Positions 9,036-17,440 of a stretch of DNA of 64,000 bases are shown here, in pieces. Position 1 is the stretch's first letter. Every line of letters starts with the position of its first letter. The stretch lies in NCBI RefSeq assembly GCF_000369005.1, contig NZ_KB849763.1, forward strand, positions 186,001 to 250,000. Direction: 5' to 3'. The notes beneath the pieces were generated by a model. It was not told the origin of the DNA, did not search any database, and saw only the letters and a list, made by a program, of their open reading frames with translations. This DNA comes from Acinetobacter beijerinckii CIP 110307. GTDB lineage: Bacteria > Pseudomonadota > Gammaproteobacteria > Pseudomonadales > Moraxellaceae. Both the position numbers and the translations under genes were made by a program.

Positions 9036-10178
9036 CTACTTCAGTTTAGGATCTAATGCATCACGCAATGCATCAGTAAACATTGAAAATGCGGTGACTA
9101 ATACAGCCATCGCAATAGATGCGGCAGCCAATTGCCACCATTTCCCTAAAATGAGTTCTGTTTGCGCTTCATTCAACATACTTCCCCATGACACCACGCC
9201 GACTGGGACACCAAAGCCGAGGAAGCTTAAAATCACTTCAGATTTGATAAATGCGACGACAAGAATCGAGATTTGGACTAAAGCAATGTGACTGACATTA
9301 GGAAAGATATGCACAAACATACGACGGAAATGACTCACACCAATCGCTTTGGCAGCAAGCACATATTCACGAGATTTATGTTTCATGTATTCCGCACGGA
9401 TCAAACGAAACACTCCCGTCCAACCCGTTAAACCTAAGATCAATACAATCGATAAAATACCTTTTTGCTGTAAAACAGCAGCAACAGCGAGTACCAATAA
9501 CAAATAAGGAATCGAGGTGAAAATATTATAAAACCAGTTCAGAACATCGTCGACCCAACCACCAAAGTATCCTGAAATCGCACCTAAGAAAGTACCGATA
9601 ACAACTGCCAGCAAAGCAGAAAGTAATCCGACTAATATAGATGTTTCAGCGCCTTTAATGGTTTTCAGTAAAATGTCTTGTCCCCATTTATCCGCGCCGA
9701 ATGCTAAGGTGGTTTTCAACTGTTGTTCTTGATCTAGTAAATGACCACCAAGTTGCAGATCAATGGCTTTTATATCATCAGCCAATGGATCTGTTACACC
9801 ATAATAATCAATCGGTGTTCCTGTCACTTGCTCAGTGGCAATTTCAGTATTTAATTTCTGAATAATATCTTTTAAAGGGTCAACGGGATTTTCAGGCAAG
9901 GCTTGGACTGCTTCAATTTTTTTATCTGCAAAATCTTGACTCAATTCAGCACCTAAAAATGTAGGTGGCGCATAACTGACAGCAACTTCTTTATTCCAAT
10001 TCGATGCGATCAGACCTGTGAGAGATAGGATTAAAATCACAAAGTAACATAGCACAACAAACAGAGACATCATGGCGATACGATCTGCTTTTAAACGACG
10101 AACTGCTAGCTGCCATAGCCCAGAAGAAGCTGTGTCAGACTGAGTTAGTGCTTTTCTTTTGAATAATACACTCAGCAT
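9036..10178 (-). CDS. yejE: peptide ABC transporter permease (YejE type)
   Basis: Inner-membrane permease of the Yej peptide importer. An N-terminal transmembrane helix (about residues 35-60) is followed by a roughly 110-residue periplasmic region, then five further helices. The binding-protein-dependent transport loop that docks on the ATPase is visible around EYVLAAKAIGVSHFRRMFVHIFPN. The long periplasmic insertion after the first helix is characteristic of YejE compared with DppC. It lies 7 bases after yejB and 12 bases before yejF, consistent with one transcript. Confidence 0.9.
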   Translation of the reverse strand: MLSVLFKRKALTQSDTASSGLWQLAVRRLKADRIAMMSLFVVLCYFVILILSLTGLIASNWNKEVAVSYAPPTFLGAELSQDFADKKIEAVQALPENPVDPLKDIIQKLNTEIATEQVTGTPIDYYGVTDPLADDIKAIDLQLGGHLLDQEQQLKTTLAFGADKWGQDILLKTIKGAETSILVGLLSALLAVVIGTFLGAISGYFGGWVDDVLNWFYNIFTSIPYLLLVLAVAAVLQQKGILSIVLILGLTGWTGVFRLIRAEYMKHKSREYVLAAKAIGVSHFRRMFVHIFPNVSHIALVQISILVVAFIKSEVILSFLGFGVPVGVVSWGSMLNEAQTELILGKWWQLAAASIAMAVLVTAFSMFTDALRDALDPKLK

Positions 10179-10185
10179 AATTCAC

Positions 10186-11124
10186 CTACTTCAACTGTAC
10201 GCGTGGATCAATTAATTTATAAATCAGATCGGCAATCAGGTTAAAAACCATGGTTGCAGCAGCAACATAAACCGTGATTGCTTTGATCACAGGAAAGTCA
10301 CTACGTTCTACTGCAATAATCACTTCCCGACCAATCCCCGGTATGCCAAAAAAACGCTCAATTAAAAATGCACCAATTAAAAGTGCTGGCAGACTTGCCA
10401 TGACATCGGTCACGATTGGAATCGATGCATTTCTTAACACATGTACCCCAAACACTCGGCTTTCAGTTACACCTTTGGCACGTGCTGTACGCACATAGTC
10501 CTGATTGACCTCATCTAAAATAAAACTACGGTACAGTCTGAGTGTTGGAGCAATACTCACAACCAACATAATCAGAATAGGCAGTAGTGCATATTTAAAG
10601 AGGTTTTCACTGAAGCTATCACTCCAGCCTTGTACTGGAAACCAACTCAGTTGATAAGCAAAGAAATATTGAAAAACAATGATATAAACCAAGATACTAA
10701 TCGACATTCCGATGGTACACAGCATCATCACCATACGATCAGTCAGGCTACCGCGCACAGATGCAACTGCTAAAGCCAAGATAATTGAAATCACCGTTTG
10801 CAGCAGTGTAAGTGGAATTAATAATGTTAAGGATGGCCCTAAACGTGTACTGATAATCTGCGAAACAGACTCACCCGTACTCCAACTCACACCATAATCA
10901 AAGGTTAAAATTTGCTTAATAAAAATCCACAGCTGCACATAGTAGGGCTGATCCACACCTAACTGTTGGCGGATATTTTCAATCTGTTCAGGATTCGACA
11001 TTTTTCCTGCCAAAATATATGCAGGATCTCCCCCAACCCAGTTGAATAGGAAAAAGATCAGCAGGACAACACCAAGCATTGTTGGGATCATCTGCCATAT
11101 GCGACGTATGATATATGCCAGCAT
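10186..11124 (-). CDS. yejB: peptide ABC transporter permease (YejB type)
   Basis: 312-residue inner-membrane permease pairing with YejE. It starts MLAYIIRRIWQMIPTMLGVVLLIF, the first transmembrane helix typical of DppB/OppB/YejB, and carries the ATPase-docking loop QDYVRTARAKGVTESRVFGVHVLRNA in its C-terminal half. About six transmembrane helices can be seen. The YejE and YejF neighbours point to the Yej type rather than Dpp. The gene begins shortly after the exported M3 peptidase on the same strand. Confidence 0.9.
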   Translation of the reverse strand: MLAYIIRRIWQMIPTMLGVVLLIFFLFNWVGGDPAYILAGKMSNPEQIENIRQQLGVDQPYYVQLWIFIKQILTFDYGVSWSTGESVSQIISTRLGPSLTLLIPLTLLQTVISIILALAVASVRGSLTDRMVMMLCTIGMSISILVYIIVFQYFFAYQLSWFPVQGWSDSFSENLFKYALLPILIMLVVSIAPTLRLYRSFILDEVNQDYVRTARAKGVTESRVFGVHVLRNASIPIVTDVMASLPALLIGAFLIERFFGIPGIGREVIIAVERSDFPVIKAITVYVAAATMVFNLIADLIYKLIDPRVQLK

Positions 11125-11135
11125 AAAGATGCCCC

Positions 11136-13151
11136 TTATTTAACGCGTTGACCTGTGATTTCTTCAAAGAATGCTTTGTTGTCGGGTTTTCGACCTAAAA
11201 ATTCTTCGACTAATTTTTCAGCAGGTTTTTGACTACCTTGAGATAGGATCGTTTGACGATAACGCTGCCCAACTTCAGTATTATTTAAATCATTTCCAAA
11301 AGCTGACAACATATCTAAAGCAATCACTTCCGACCACATATAGCCATAATAGCTACTTTGATAACCAGACATGATGTGATTAAATTGCCCTGGAAATTCT
11401 GTAGTGGGTACATAACCTAATGCCGTTGCACCTTCCATTTTCTTCCAGAGTTCAAGTGGTTGTGCTTTTAAAGCAGTTGTACTATGTAATGCCATATCGT
11501 ACTGCGCATATAAAGTTTGGCGGGCATAATGCAATCCTCGACCATAGCCATTTACTGCTTTTAACTTTTCGATCAAAGCATCGTCAACTCGTGGACAAGC
11601 AGGTTTACAATAATCAGCAACTTTAGAAAGGGTTTCTTTACGTCTTGCCCACTCTTCATACATTTGTGATGGAGCTTCTACAAAATCTCGTTCGACTGTA
11701 GTGCCTGCTTGTGAGCTATAACGGGTGTCTGATAAAAGACCATGTAAAGCATGCCCAAACTCGTGAACGAAGGTTTCTAACTCATCGCTATTTAAACCTT
11801 TACGATCAAAGTTAGTTACTAAAGCCGAAATAGGTTTACGATCAGTTAGACGACTACGTCCATAAACACTCCAAACTGCAGCATGACCATATTTTCCTTC
11901 GCGTGGAAATTTATCGATATAAAGCCCACCAAGTAATTTTCCAGTTTTGCTATCGGTAACATCGTAATATTCAACTTCATTTTGCCAAGTTTCGACTTTT
12001 ATTGGTTTAAATTGAATGCCATATAGATGAGATGAGATGGCGAATAACCAATCTTGAGCTGCTTGGGTTGGAAAGTATTCACGTAACTTTTCTTGATCGA
12101 TTTGGTATCTCTCTTTACGTAATTTTTCACTCCAATAGCCTTCACTCCATCGCTCTATTTTTGCTTGATCTACAGGAATATTCAGTGTTTTTGCTTTGAA
12201 CTCAGCTAAAGTTTCGACTTCCTTTTTTTCGAGTGGTGATACGGTTGCGTAGACTTCAGCGAGAAATTGATTCACTTTCTCTGCATTTTCTCCCATGCGA
12301 TTTTCTAAGACCCAATCTGCATAACTTGATTTGCCCATTAAGCGTGCTAGCTCATATCTCAAATCAATCGCTTGTTTGAGTAATAGCAAATTCTTTTCAC
12401 CACCACGACGAGTGAATGCAATTTGATAACGCTTACGCGCTTCATCACTCTCAGCTAATTTCATAAAGGGTCCATACTCAGGATATTCAAAACTGAGTAA
12501 ATAGTTTCCTTTGTCATTTTTTTTCAAATTTTCAATATAATTTGCTGGTAAACCCTTTAGTTCTGCTGCCGTAAATTCTAGTTTGGTCTTATTCTCACGG
12601 ACATTTCTGGAATATTCTTGTTCAATTTTTGCCAGCTCATCTAATATAGCTTTAACCTTTTTTTGCTTGCTGACGGGCAGTTGAATTCCTTTCTTTTCAA
12701 AATCATTCAGGATATCTTGTTTAAATTTTATATCGACTGCATCAGTTGGATTGATCTTTTTAAACTGTTGATATAATTTTGGATTTTGTAAAATATCAGT
12801 TTGAAAATGGCTAATTTTAATTTCACAATCATCTGCCGCTTTACGAACAGCTTCATCAGGATAAACATTACTATATAAACCGACAGGGCCATAAAAATCC
12901 TCAAATGAAGCAAAAATAGCATCCCATTCGGCTAAAACAGATCCAGCGGCTGTACTTTGAGTAATCGGTTTCGCTTCAAATGTTTTTAACTGTTTTTTTA
13001 CATCCTCAATCTTCGCATCACATAATGTTGAAATATCTTTAGCTTGAAATAGAGGAAGGGTTTGGCGATTGGTTGTATCGGCAAATGATATTTGATTTAC
13101 CCCTACTGCAAGTAAGCACAGGGTGGTAAGTTTAAAATTTTGATGTTTCAT
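11136..13151 (-). CDS. exported M3-family zinc peptidase (Dcp-like)
   Basis: Zinc oligopeptidase or peptidyl-dipeptidase of family M3. The catalytic motif is HEFGHALHG roughly 470 residues from the start, with the third ligand region downstream. The longest frame starts at 13,241, but I place the start at 13,151: this ATG has GGAGCAATA directly before it, lies past the upstream stop, and gives a clean signal peptide (MKHQNFKLTTLCLLAVG...SFA). The mature protein would therefore act in the periplasm, while E. coli Dcp and OpdA act in the cytoplasm. It lies between the binding-protein genes and yejB, suggesting that it trims peptides before or after capture. Confidence 0.87.
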   Translation of the reverse strand: MKHQNFKLTTLCLLAVGVNQISFADTTNRQTLPLFQAKDISTLCDAKIEDVKKQLKTFEAKPITQSTAAGSVLAEWDAIFASFEDFYGPVGLYSNVYPDEAVRKAADDCEIKISHFQTDILQNPKLYQQFKKINPTDAVDIKFKQDILNDFEKKGIQLPVSKQKKVKAILDELAKIEQEYSRNVRENKTKLEFTAAELKGLPANYIENLKKNDKGNYLLSFEYPEYGPFMKLAESDEARKRYQIAFTRRGGEKNLLLLKQAIDLRYELARLMGKSSYADWVLENRMGENAEKVNQFLAEVYATVSPLEKKEVETLAEFKAKTLNIPVDQAKIERWSEGYWSEKLRKERYQIDQEKLREYFPTQAAQDWLFAISSHLYGIQFKPIKVETWQNEVEYYDVTDSKTGKLLGGLYIDKFPREGKYGHAAVWSVYGRSRLTDRKPISALVTNFDRKGLNSDELETFVHEFGHALHGLLSDTRYSSQAGTTVERDFVEAPSQMYEEWARRKETLSKVADYCKPACPRVDDALIEKLKAVNGYGRGLHYARQTLYAQYDMALHSTTALKAQPLELWKKMEGATALGYVPTTEFPGQFNHIMSGYQSSYYGYMWSEVIALDMLSAFGNDLNNTEVGQRYRQTILSQGSQKPAEKLVEEFLGRKPDNKAFFEEITGQRVK

Positions 13152-13173
13152 TATTGCTCCAATTCCTAAATTT

Positions 13174-14985
13174 CTATTTTTTTGTATCAATGTCGATATA
13201 CATCCATTCTGATGGAAGAATAGGATGCTTCTTAAATCCAATCACACGCGGTTGAGCTAAGATATTTCGATAGCGTGCACCAATGATTTGCACTGGGGTA
13301 TAGACTTCAAGTACACGTGACATTTTTTGATATAAAGCATCACGCTCAGGACTTGGTGGCATTTTCTGAGTTTGTTCATATAGACGATCAAACTCAGGAA
13401 TTTTTATACAACCATTGTTGGTTACATGAATATTTTTTCCATAAAACAACTGCATAAAACTATCAGCATCAGGATAGTCTGCAATCCATGCTGAGGCTTT
13501 AAACATAGTTTTGCACTGTTTCTCAAGCTTTAACGCTTCAGCAAAAGGCATGGATTTCGTTGTCATTTGAATTTTGAGACTATCTAATATTTTTTTCCAA
13601 AATTCTGCTTGCTGCTGACTTCGTAAATTACTTCCAGATACTGTCATTTCAATCACCAGCGGCTTTCCATCAGGTAATGTCCGCCAATCATTGGCACCAA
13701 CTTTATAGTGATAACGATCTAGCAATAAATTCGCAGCTTTGACTGAATAAGGAATACTACTTTTATAGGTTGGGTCATAACCAACGACTCCCTCTGGAAT
13801 CGGCGCTTGTAATCTTTTTGCATCACCTTTTTGCAAAATTTTAATGTAATTATCAGCCGAAAAAGCCATCGCCATGGCACGGCGTAATGCGATTTTTTCT
13901 TTACTAAAGCCACCCACCACTGGGTTTTGCATATTCCAATAATGATAATCAATCGATGGATCAATAATGCGGGAAAGCTGAACGCCTTTTTTAACCAGTT
14001 CAGGTTTTAGCTTTCCATTTTGCAAGGCTTGAACGGTGAGTTCACCGTCTAATTGAAATAAATCGATTTCGTCTTTACTAAACGACAACCAGCGTGATTG
14101 CCCTTCTTCCATGACCTGAATATCGATCACTCCAATTTGTGGCATTTGCTTGCCTTGCATGGCACTCACAATTTTTTGGTCTTCTGGAGAGCTGGCTTTA
14201 AAATTCCATACAAAACTACGAAAATCAGGATTCGCTTTTAAAATAATCCTTGATCCGGGTGTCCAACGCGACAACATATAAGGACCTGTTCCGATAGGAT
14301 GTGCCATAGCGAAACCAGATTTGTTGCGATACTTTTCGATCACTTCGCGTGCAACAGCCCCAGCGGGTTGATGTGCGAGTAGCATTGGAAAGTTTTGATC
14401 TGGACGAGTAAGCCGAATCACTAAAGTATATCGATCAGGTGCTTGTAAACCTGCAATTGGCTGATTGTAATCAAACTTACCCGTTTTTTGAGTTTGTTTG
14501 ATAGCTGCATCCATTCCTGAAATACGCCCATCTAACAACCAACTATTGGGTGAGTGTAAATTAGGATCAAGTAAGCGCTTAAAGGTATAAACATAATCAG
14601 CAGCAGTTAGTTCACGTTTTTTGCCCTTAAATACAGGATCAGTTGCAAAATAAATTCCTTTTTGCAAGCGAATGGTATAAGTCAAACCATCTGCGCTTAC
14701 TTCTGGTAATGCTACAGCCGTGCGAGGTACTAATTTTGCAGGTGAAGCCAAATAATCATAAGTAAATAAGGTCTCAAAAATCGACCCATTCACATGCGCC
14801 GAATACAGATCATGAACACCCGCAGGGTCAAAACCTGTTTCTGCAACAGGGAAAACATAACGTAATACTTTATTAGGATCAGCTGAACTTTGAGCAACAA
14901 CCAATGTGCTTGCTACACTCGTTGTTAGTCCTACACAAGCCACAAAGCCAAATCGTTTCAATGCAAGTTTAAAATTTTGCTTCAT
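13174..14985 (-). CDS. family 5 extracellular peptide-binding protein (YejA-like), copy 2
   Basis: Periplasmic solute-binding protein for the adjacent Yej permease, 603 residues. Typical family-5 blocks are visible: an N-terminal DLYSAHVNGSIFETLFTYDYL, LTAADYVYTFKRLLDP, IGTGPYMLSRWTPGSRI and the DYPDADSFMQLFYG region. I use the ATG at 14,985 instead of 15,021 because it gives a proper signal peptide (basic MKQNFKLALKRFG, then a hydrophobic stretch ending VVAQ) and avoids overlap with the upstream gene. It is clearly paralogous to the next gene, sharing many of the same blocks in the same order. Confidence 0.88.
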   Translation of the reverse strand: MKQNFKLALKRFGFVACVGLTTSVASTLVVAQSSADPNKVLRYVFPVAETGFDPAGVHDLYSAHVNGSIFETLFTYDYLASPAKLVPRTAVALPEVSADGLTYTIRLQKGIYFATDPVFKGKKRELTAADYVYTFKRLLDPNLHSPNSWLLDGRISGMDAAIKQTQKTGKFDYNQPIAGLQAPDRYTLVIRLTRPDQNFPMLLAHQPAGAVAREVIEKYRNKSGFAMAHPIGTGPYMLSRWTPGSRIILKANPDFRSFVWNFKASSPEDQKIVSAMQGKQMPQIGVIDIQVMEEGQSRWLSFSKDEIDLFQLDGELTVQALQNGKLKPELVKKGVQLSRIIDPSIDYHYWNMQNPVVGGFSKEKIALRRAMAMAFSADNYIKILQKGDAKRLQAPIPEGVVGYDPTYKSSIPYSVKAANLLLDRYHYKVGANDWRTLPDGKPLVIEMTVSGSNLRSQQQAEFWKKILDSLKIQMTTKSMPFAEALKLEKQCKTMFKASAWIADYPDADSFMQLFYGKNIHVTNNGCIKIPEFDRLYEQTQKMPPSPERDALYQKMSRVLEVYTPVQIIGARYRNILAQPRVIGFKKHPILPSEWMYIDIDTKK

Positions 14986-14995
14986 TTGGAAATCA

Positions 14996-16810
14996 TCACT
15001 TATTTTGATTTGGCGAAACAATGTCTAGAAATTGCCAATTGGTGTTCATAATTGGATGCGCTTTAAAACCTTGTACTTGAGGTTGAACCATCCAGTTTCT
15101 TATACGGGTATCTTGCAAAATAAAAGGACTGTCAGCTTCAACTTGCCGACTCATTTTTTCATAAAAAGGCATACGTTGATCAGGCGATAATTTCATTGCC
15201 TGTTCATATAATCGATCATAAGCATCCGATTTATAACATGACTGATTACCACGTCCGACATTCGGACCATAAAGTAACTGAGTGAAATTTTCTCCTTCAG
15301 GATAATCAGCGTGCCATGCACCACTCCACATCATGTACTGACATTGGCTAGCCGCTTTTAAATTGTCGGCAAAGTTACTCACTTTAAAATCAGCTTTTAT
15401 TCCAATTGCATCTAAATTTTTCTTCCAAAGTTCAGAATACATCACTGAGGATGTTCCGCTTTCGGTATTTATTTTTAAAATTAGCGGTTTTCCATCAGGG
15501 AAATTTCGATGACCATCTGCACCTTTTTTATAGCCAAAATGGTCTAAAAGTTTATTGGCTAAAGTTGGGTTATAACCCACACTGCTACGATAATTTGGAT
15601 TGTGCCCATTCACACCTGCGGGGACTAACATTTCTGCCTTAACCGCCTGTCCTTTTCTTAAAATACGAATAGATTCATTGACGTTAAATGACATCGCAAT
15701 TGCACGACGTAAAGCAACTTTATCTAAACTATTACCCCCTATAATTGGGTCAAGCATATTAATCATGCTATAGGTAATCTCGGCTTCTTTATTGGCATAT
15801 AAACGAATACCCTGTTTTTTTATTTCTGGTTTTAATTGATTATTTTGATCTAATACTTTAGGAATCGCACTCGATGTCAATTTATCAAAATCAAGCTGTT
15901 TTGATTGAAATGCCAACCATCGGGATTGCTCTTCCTCAATAATACTGATATTCACTTTGCCAATTTGTGGCATTTTCTTACCACTCATTTCTTTGACTAA
16001 CTGATTATCCCACGCCGTCCCTGTTGATTTAAAATTCCAAACAAAACCTCGATAATCTGGGTTTGCAACCAATTCAATTTTGCTGCGTGGTACATACTTA
16101 CTCAACATGTAAGGTCCTGTGCCTACAGGATGCATACCCAAGCGATCTTTATAATATTCAACAACTTCTCGTGCCGTTGCCCCAAACGTACTATAGGCTA
16201 AAATATAAGGAAAATTATAATCTGCTTGCGTGAGTGTAAATTGAATAGTGTAACGATCAAGTGCTTTCACGCCCTCAATCTTGGCATCATAATCAAATTT
16301 CCCAGATTTTTTGGCTTGCTCAACTAAAGCATTCGTACCAACAATTTTATTATCAATAAAAGAATATGATGAAGACCGATTTTTAGGGTCTAAAATTCGT
16401 TTAATTGAATAAACATAATCTTCAGCAATCAGTTCACGACGCTTGCCTTTAAAAGCAACGTCATCTGTAAAATAAATCCCTGGTTGTATTTTGAATATAT
16501 AAACTTTTCCATTTTCTTTAATGATCGGCATACTTTGCGCTGTTGATGGAACAAGTTTGACTGGATTGGCTAAATAATCATATTGCAGCAACCTTTCAAA
16601 AATTACATCCGCCACATTACCACTATAAAAATTATAAGTTTTGACCATGTCAAAACCATCATCTGGGGCTTCAAATGCAATTCGAAGCACTTTTTCTGCT
16701 TGAGCTGGAGTTTTCGAGTTCCCAAAAGGGGCGATTACAATAACGCTTGAGAACAAAGCGACAGTAAAAAATTTAGACTTCAATTCAATGCTCACATTAT
16801 CGTTTTTCAA
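14996..16810 (-). CDS. family 5 extracellular peptide-binding protein (YejA-like), copy 1
   Basis: 604-residue periplasmic binding protein with an N-terminal signal peptide ending near residue 38. Shared family blocks include VKTYNFYSGNVADVIFERLL, LIAEDYVYSIKRILDP, GTGPYMLSKYVPRSKIEL and DYPEGENFTQLLYGPN. Its length and sequence resemble YejA, the binding protein of the E. coli Yej system that admits microcin C-type peptides, rather than the shorter DppA/OppA. It is the first gene of the minus-strand arm and lies about 150 bases downstream of a sigma-54-type promoter. Ligand preference may differ from copy 2. Confidence 0.88.
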   Translation of the reverse strand: MKNDNVSIELKSKFFTVALFSSVIVIAPFGNSKTPAQAEKVLRIAFEAPDDGFDMVKTYNFYSGNVADVIFERLLQYDYLANPVKLVPSTAQSMPIIKENGKVYIFKIQPGIYFTDDVAFKGKRRELIAEDYVYSIKRILDPKNRSSSYSFIDNKIVGTNALVEQAKKSGKFDYDAKIEGVKALDRYTIQFTLTQADYNFPYILAYSTFGATAREVVEYYKDRLGMHPVGTGPYMLSKYVPRSKIELVANPDYRGFVWNFKSTGTAWDNQLVKEMSGKKMPQIGKVNISIIEEEQSRWLAFQSKQLDFDKLTSSAIPKVLDQNNQLKPEIKKQGIRLYANKEAEITYSMINMLDPIIGGNSLDKVALRRAIAMSFNVNESIRILRKGQAVKAEMLVPAGVNGHNPNYRSSVGYNPTLANKLLDHFGYKKGADGHRNFPDGKPLILKINTESGTSSVMYSELWKKNLDAIGIKADFKVSNFADNLKAASQCQYMMWSGAWHADYPEGENFTQLLYGPNVGRGNQSCYKSDAYDRLYEQAMKLSPDQRMPFYEKMSRQVEADSPFILQDTRIRNWMVQPQVQGFKAHPIMNTNWQFLDIVSPNQNK

Positions 16811-16968
16811 TAAATACTAGACTTTTGAATAGCATTCAACCGCATAACCACTTTGCACGCTTTACATCAATCAAAGATCTTATTTTTAAAAATCAGCAAA
16901 TTGAATATTTTTTACCAATCGTAAAAATAAAAGAAAGTGTAAAATGCAGCTTACCACTCAAATCACAG

Positions 16969-16984
16969 TGCTAATTTCATGCCA
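16969..16984 (-). promoter_or_regulatory. sigma-54-type promoter for the binding protein-peptidase-yejBEF arm
   Basis: Minus-strand sequence TGGCATGAAATTAGCA. The invariant GG (16,983-16,982) and GC (16,971-16,970) are separated by exactly 10 bases, as the -24/-12 elements require. Compared with TGGCACG-N4-TTGCA it differs at two positions. Transcription would start near 16,958, giving a leader of about 148 bases. Confidence 0.6.
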
Positions 16985-17368
16985 CTTTTCAAATAAAAAT
17001 TTTGATTAAATATGATAAATTTTAATAATTGATATAAAAACATTGCGTTATTCATCTTATTCAAAAGTAATATTATGCAAAATAATAATTTTTCATATTC
17101 ATTTCACCCCAATAAAATAAAATAGTACAAGTGTATAAAAATAAAAGATTAATTATGGTTTTGCACCAAACACATGCAACTGAAAAACTTGTTGATTCAT
17201 TTTAATGCGTCTTAAAAAAACTTAAATTATGTAAAAAAATGCCAATAAAAATATTTTTTATAAATTCATAATTTTTTAATAATTAGTAAAAATATGAAAA
17301 GCTTATCCATTAAAACTACAACGCTTTTAAACAATTTAACTTAGATTAATTCAATTCAAAAAATGCAT
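16985..17368. other. AT-rich divergent control region between two sigma-54 promoters
   Basis: No gene is visible. The region is very AT-rich. An inverted repeat TTGCA-N9-TGCAA (17,161-17,179) sits roughly midway between the promoters and could be an activator site. A one-mismatch IHF-like match lies at 17,185-17,197. Both are inferences from short motifs. No gene for a sigma-54 activator is found next to it. Confidence 0.4.
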
Positions 17369-17386
17369 TTGGCACACGTCTTGCTA
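17369..17386 (+). promoter_or_regulatory. sigma-54-type promoter for the TonB-dependent receptor
   Basis: TTGGCACACGTCTTGCTA: the -24 core TGGCAC and -12 core TTGCT match the sigma-54 consensus almost perfectly, with GG (17,371-17,372) and GC (17,383-17,384) separated by 10 bases. The start would be near 17,395, about 45 bases before the receptor ATG. Confidence 0.72.
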
Positions 17387-17440
17387 AAACGCTTTTGTTC
17401 ATTCTGAAGAGTGACAAATCATTAAGGGGTTATAAATTTG

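Noticed and set aside
13152..13241. N-terminal 30-residue extension of the M3 peptidase frame, overlapping the upstream binding-protein gene.
   Set aside because: The internal ATG at 13,151 has GGAG at good distance and opens a signal peptide; the extension overlaps the gene before it.
13174..16810. One of the tandem binding proteins considered a pseudogene.
   Set aside because: Both are full length with intact signal peptides and family motifs and no stop or frameshift.
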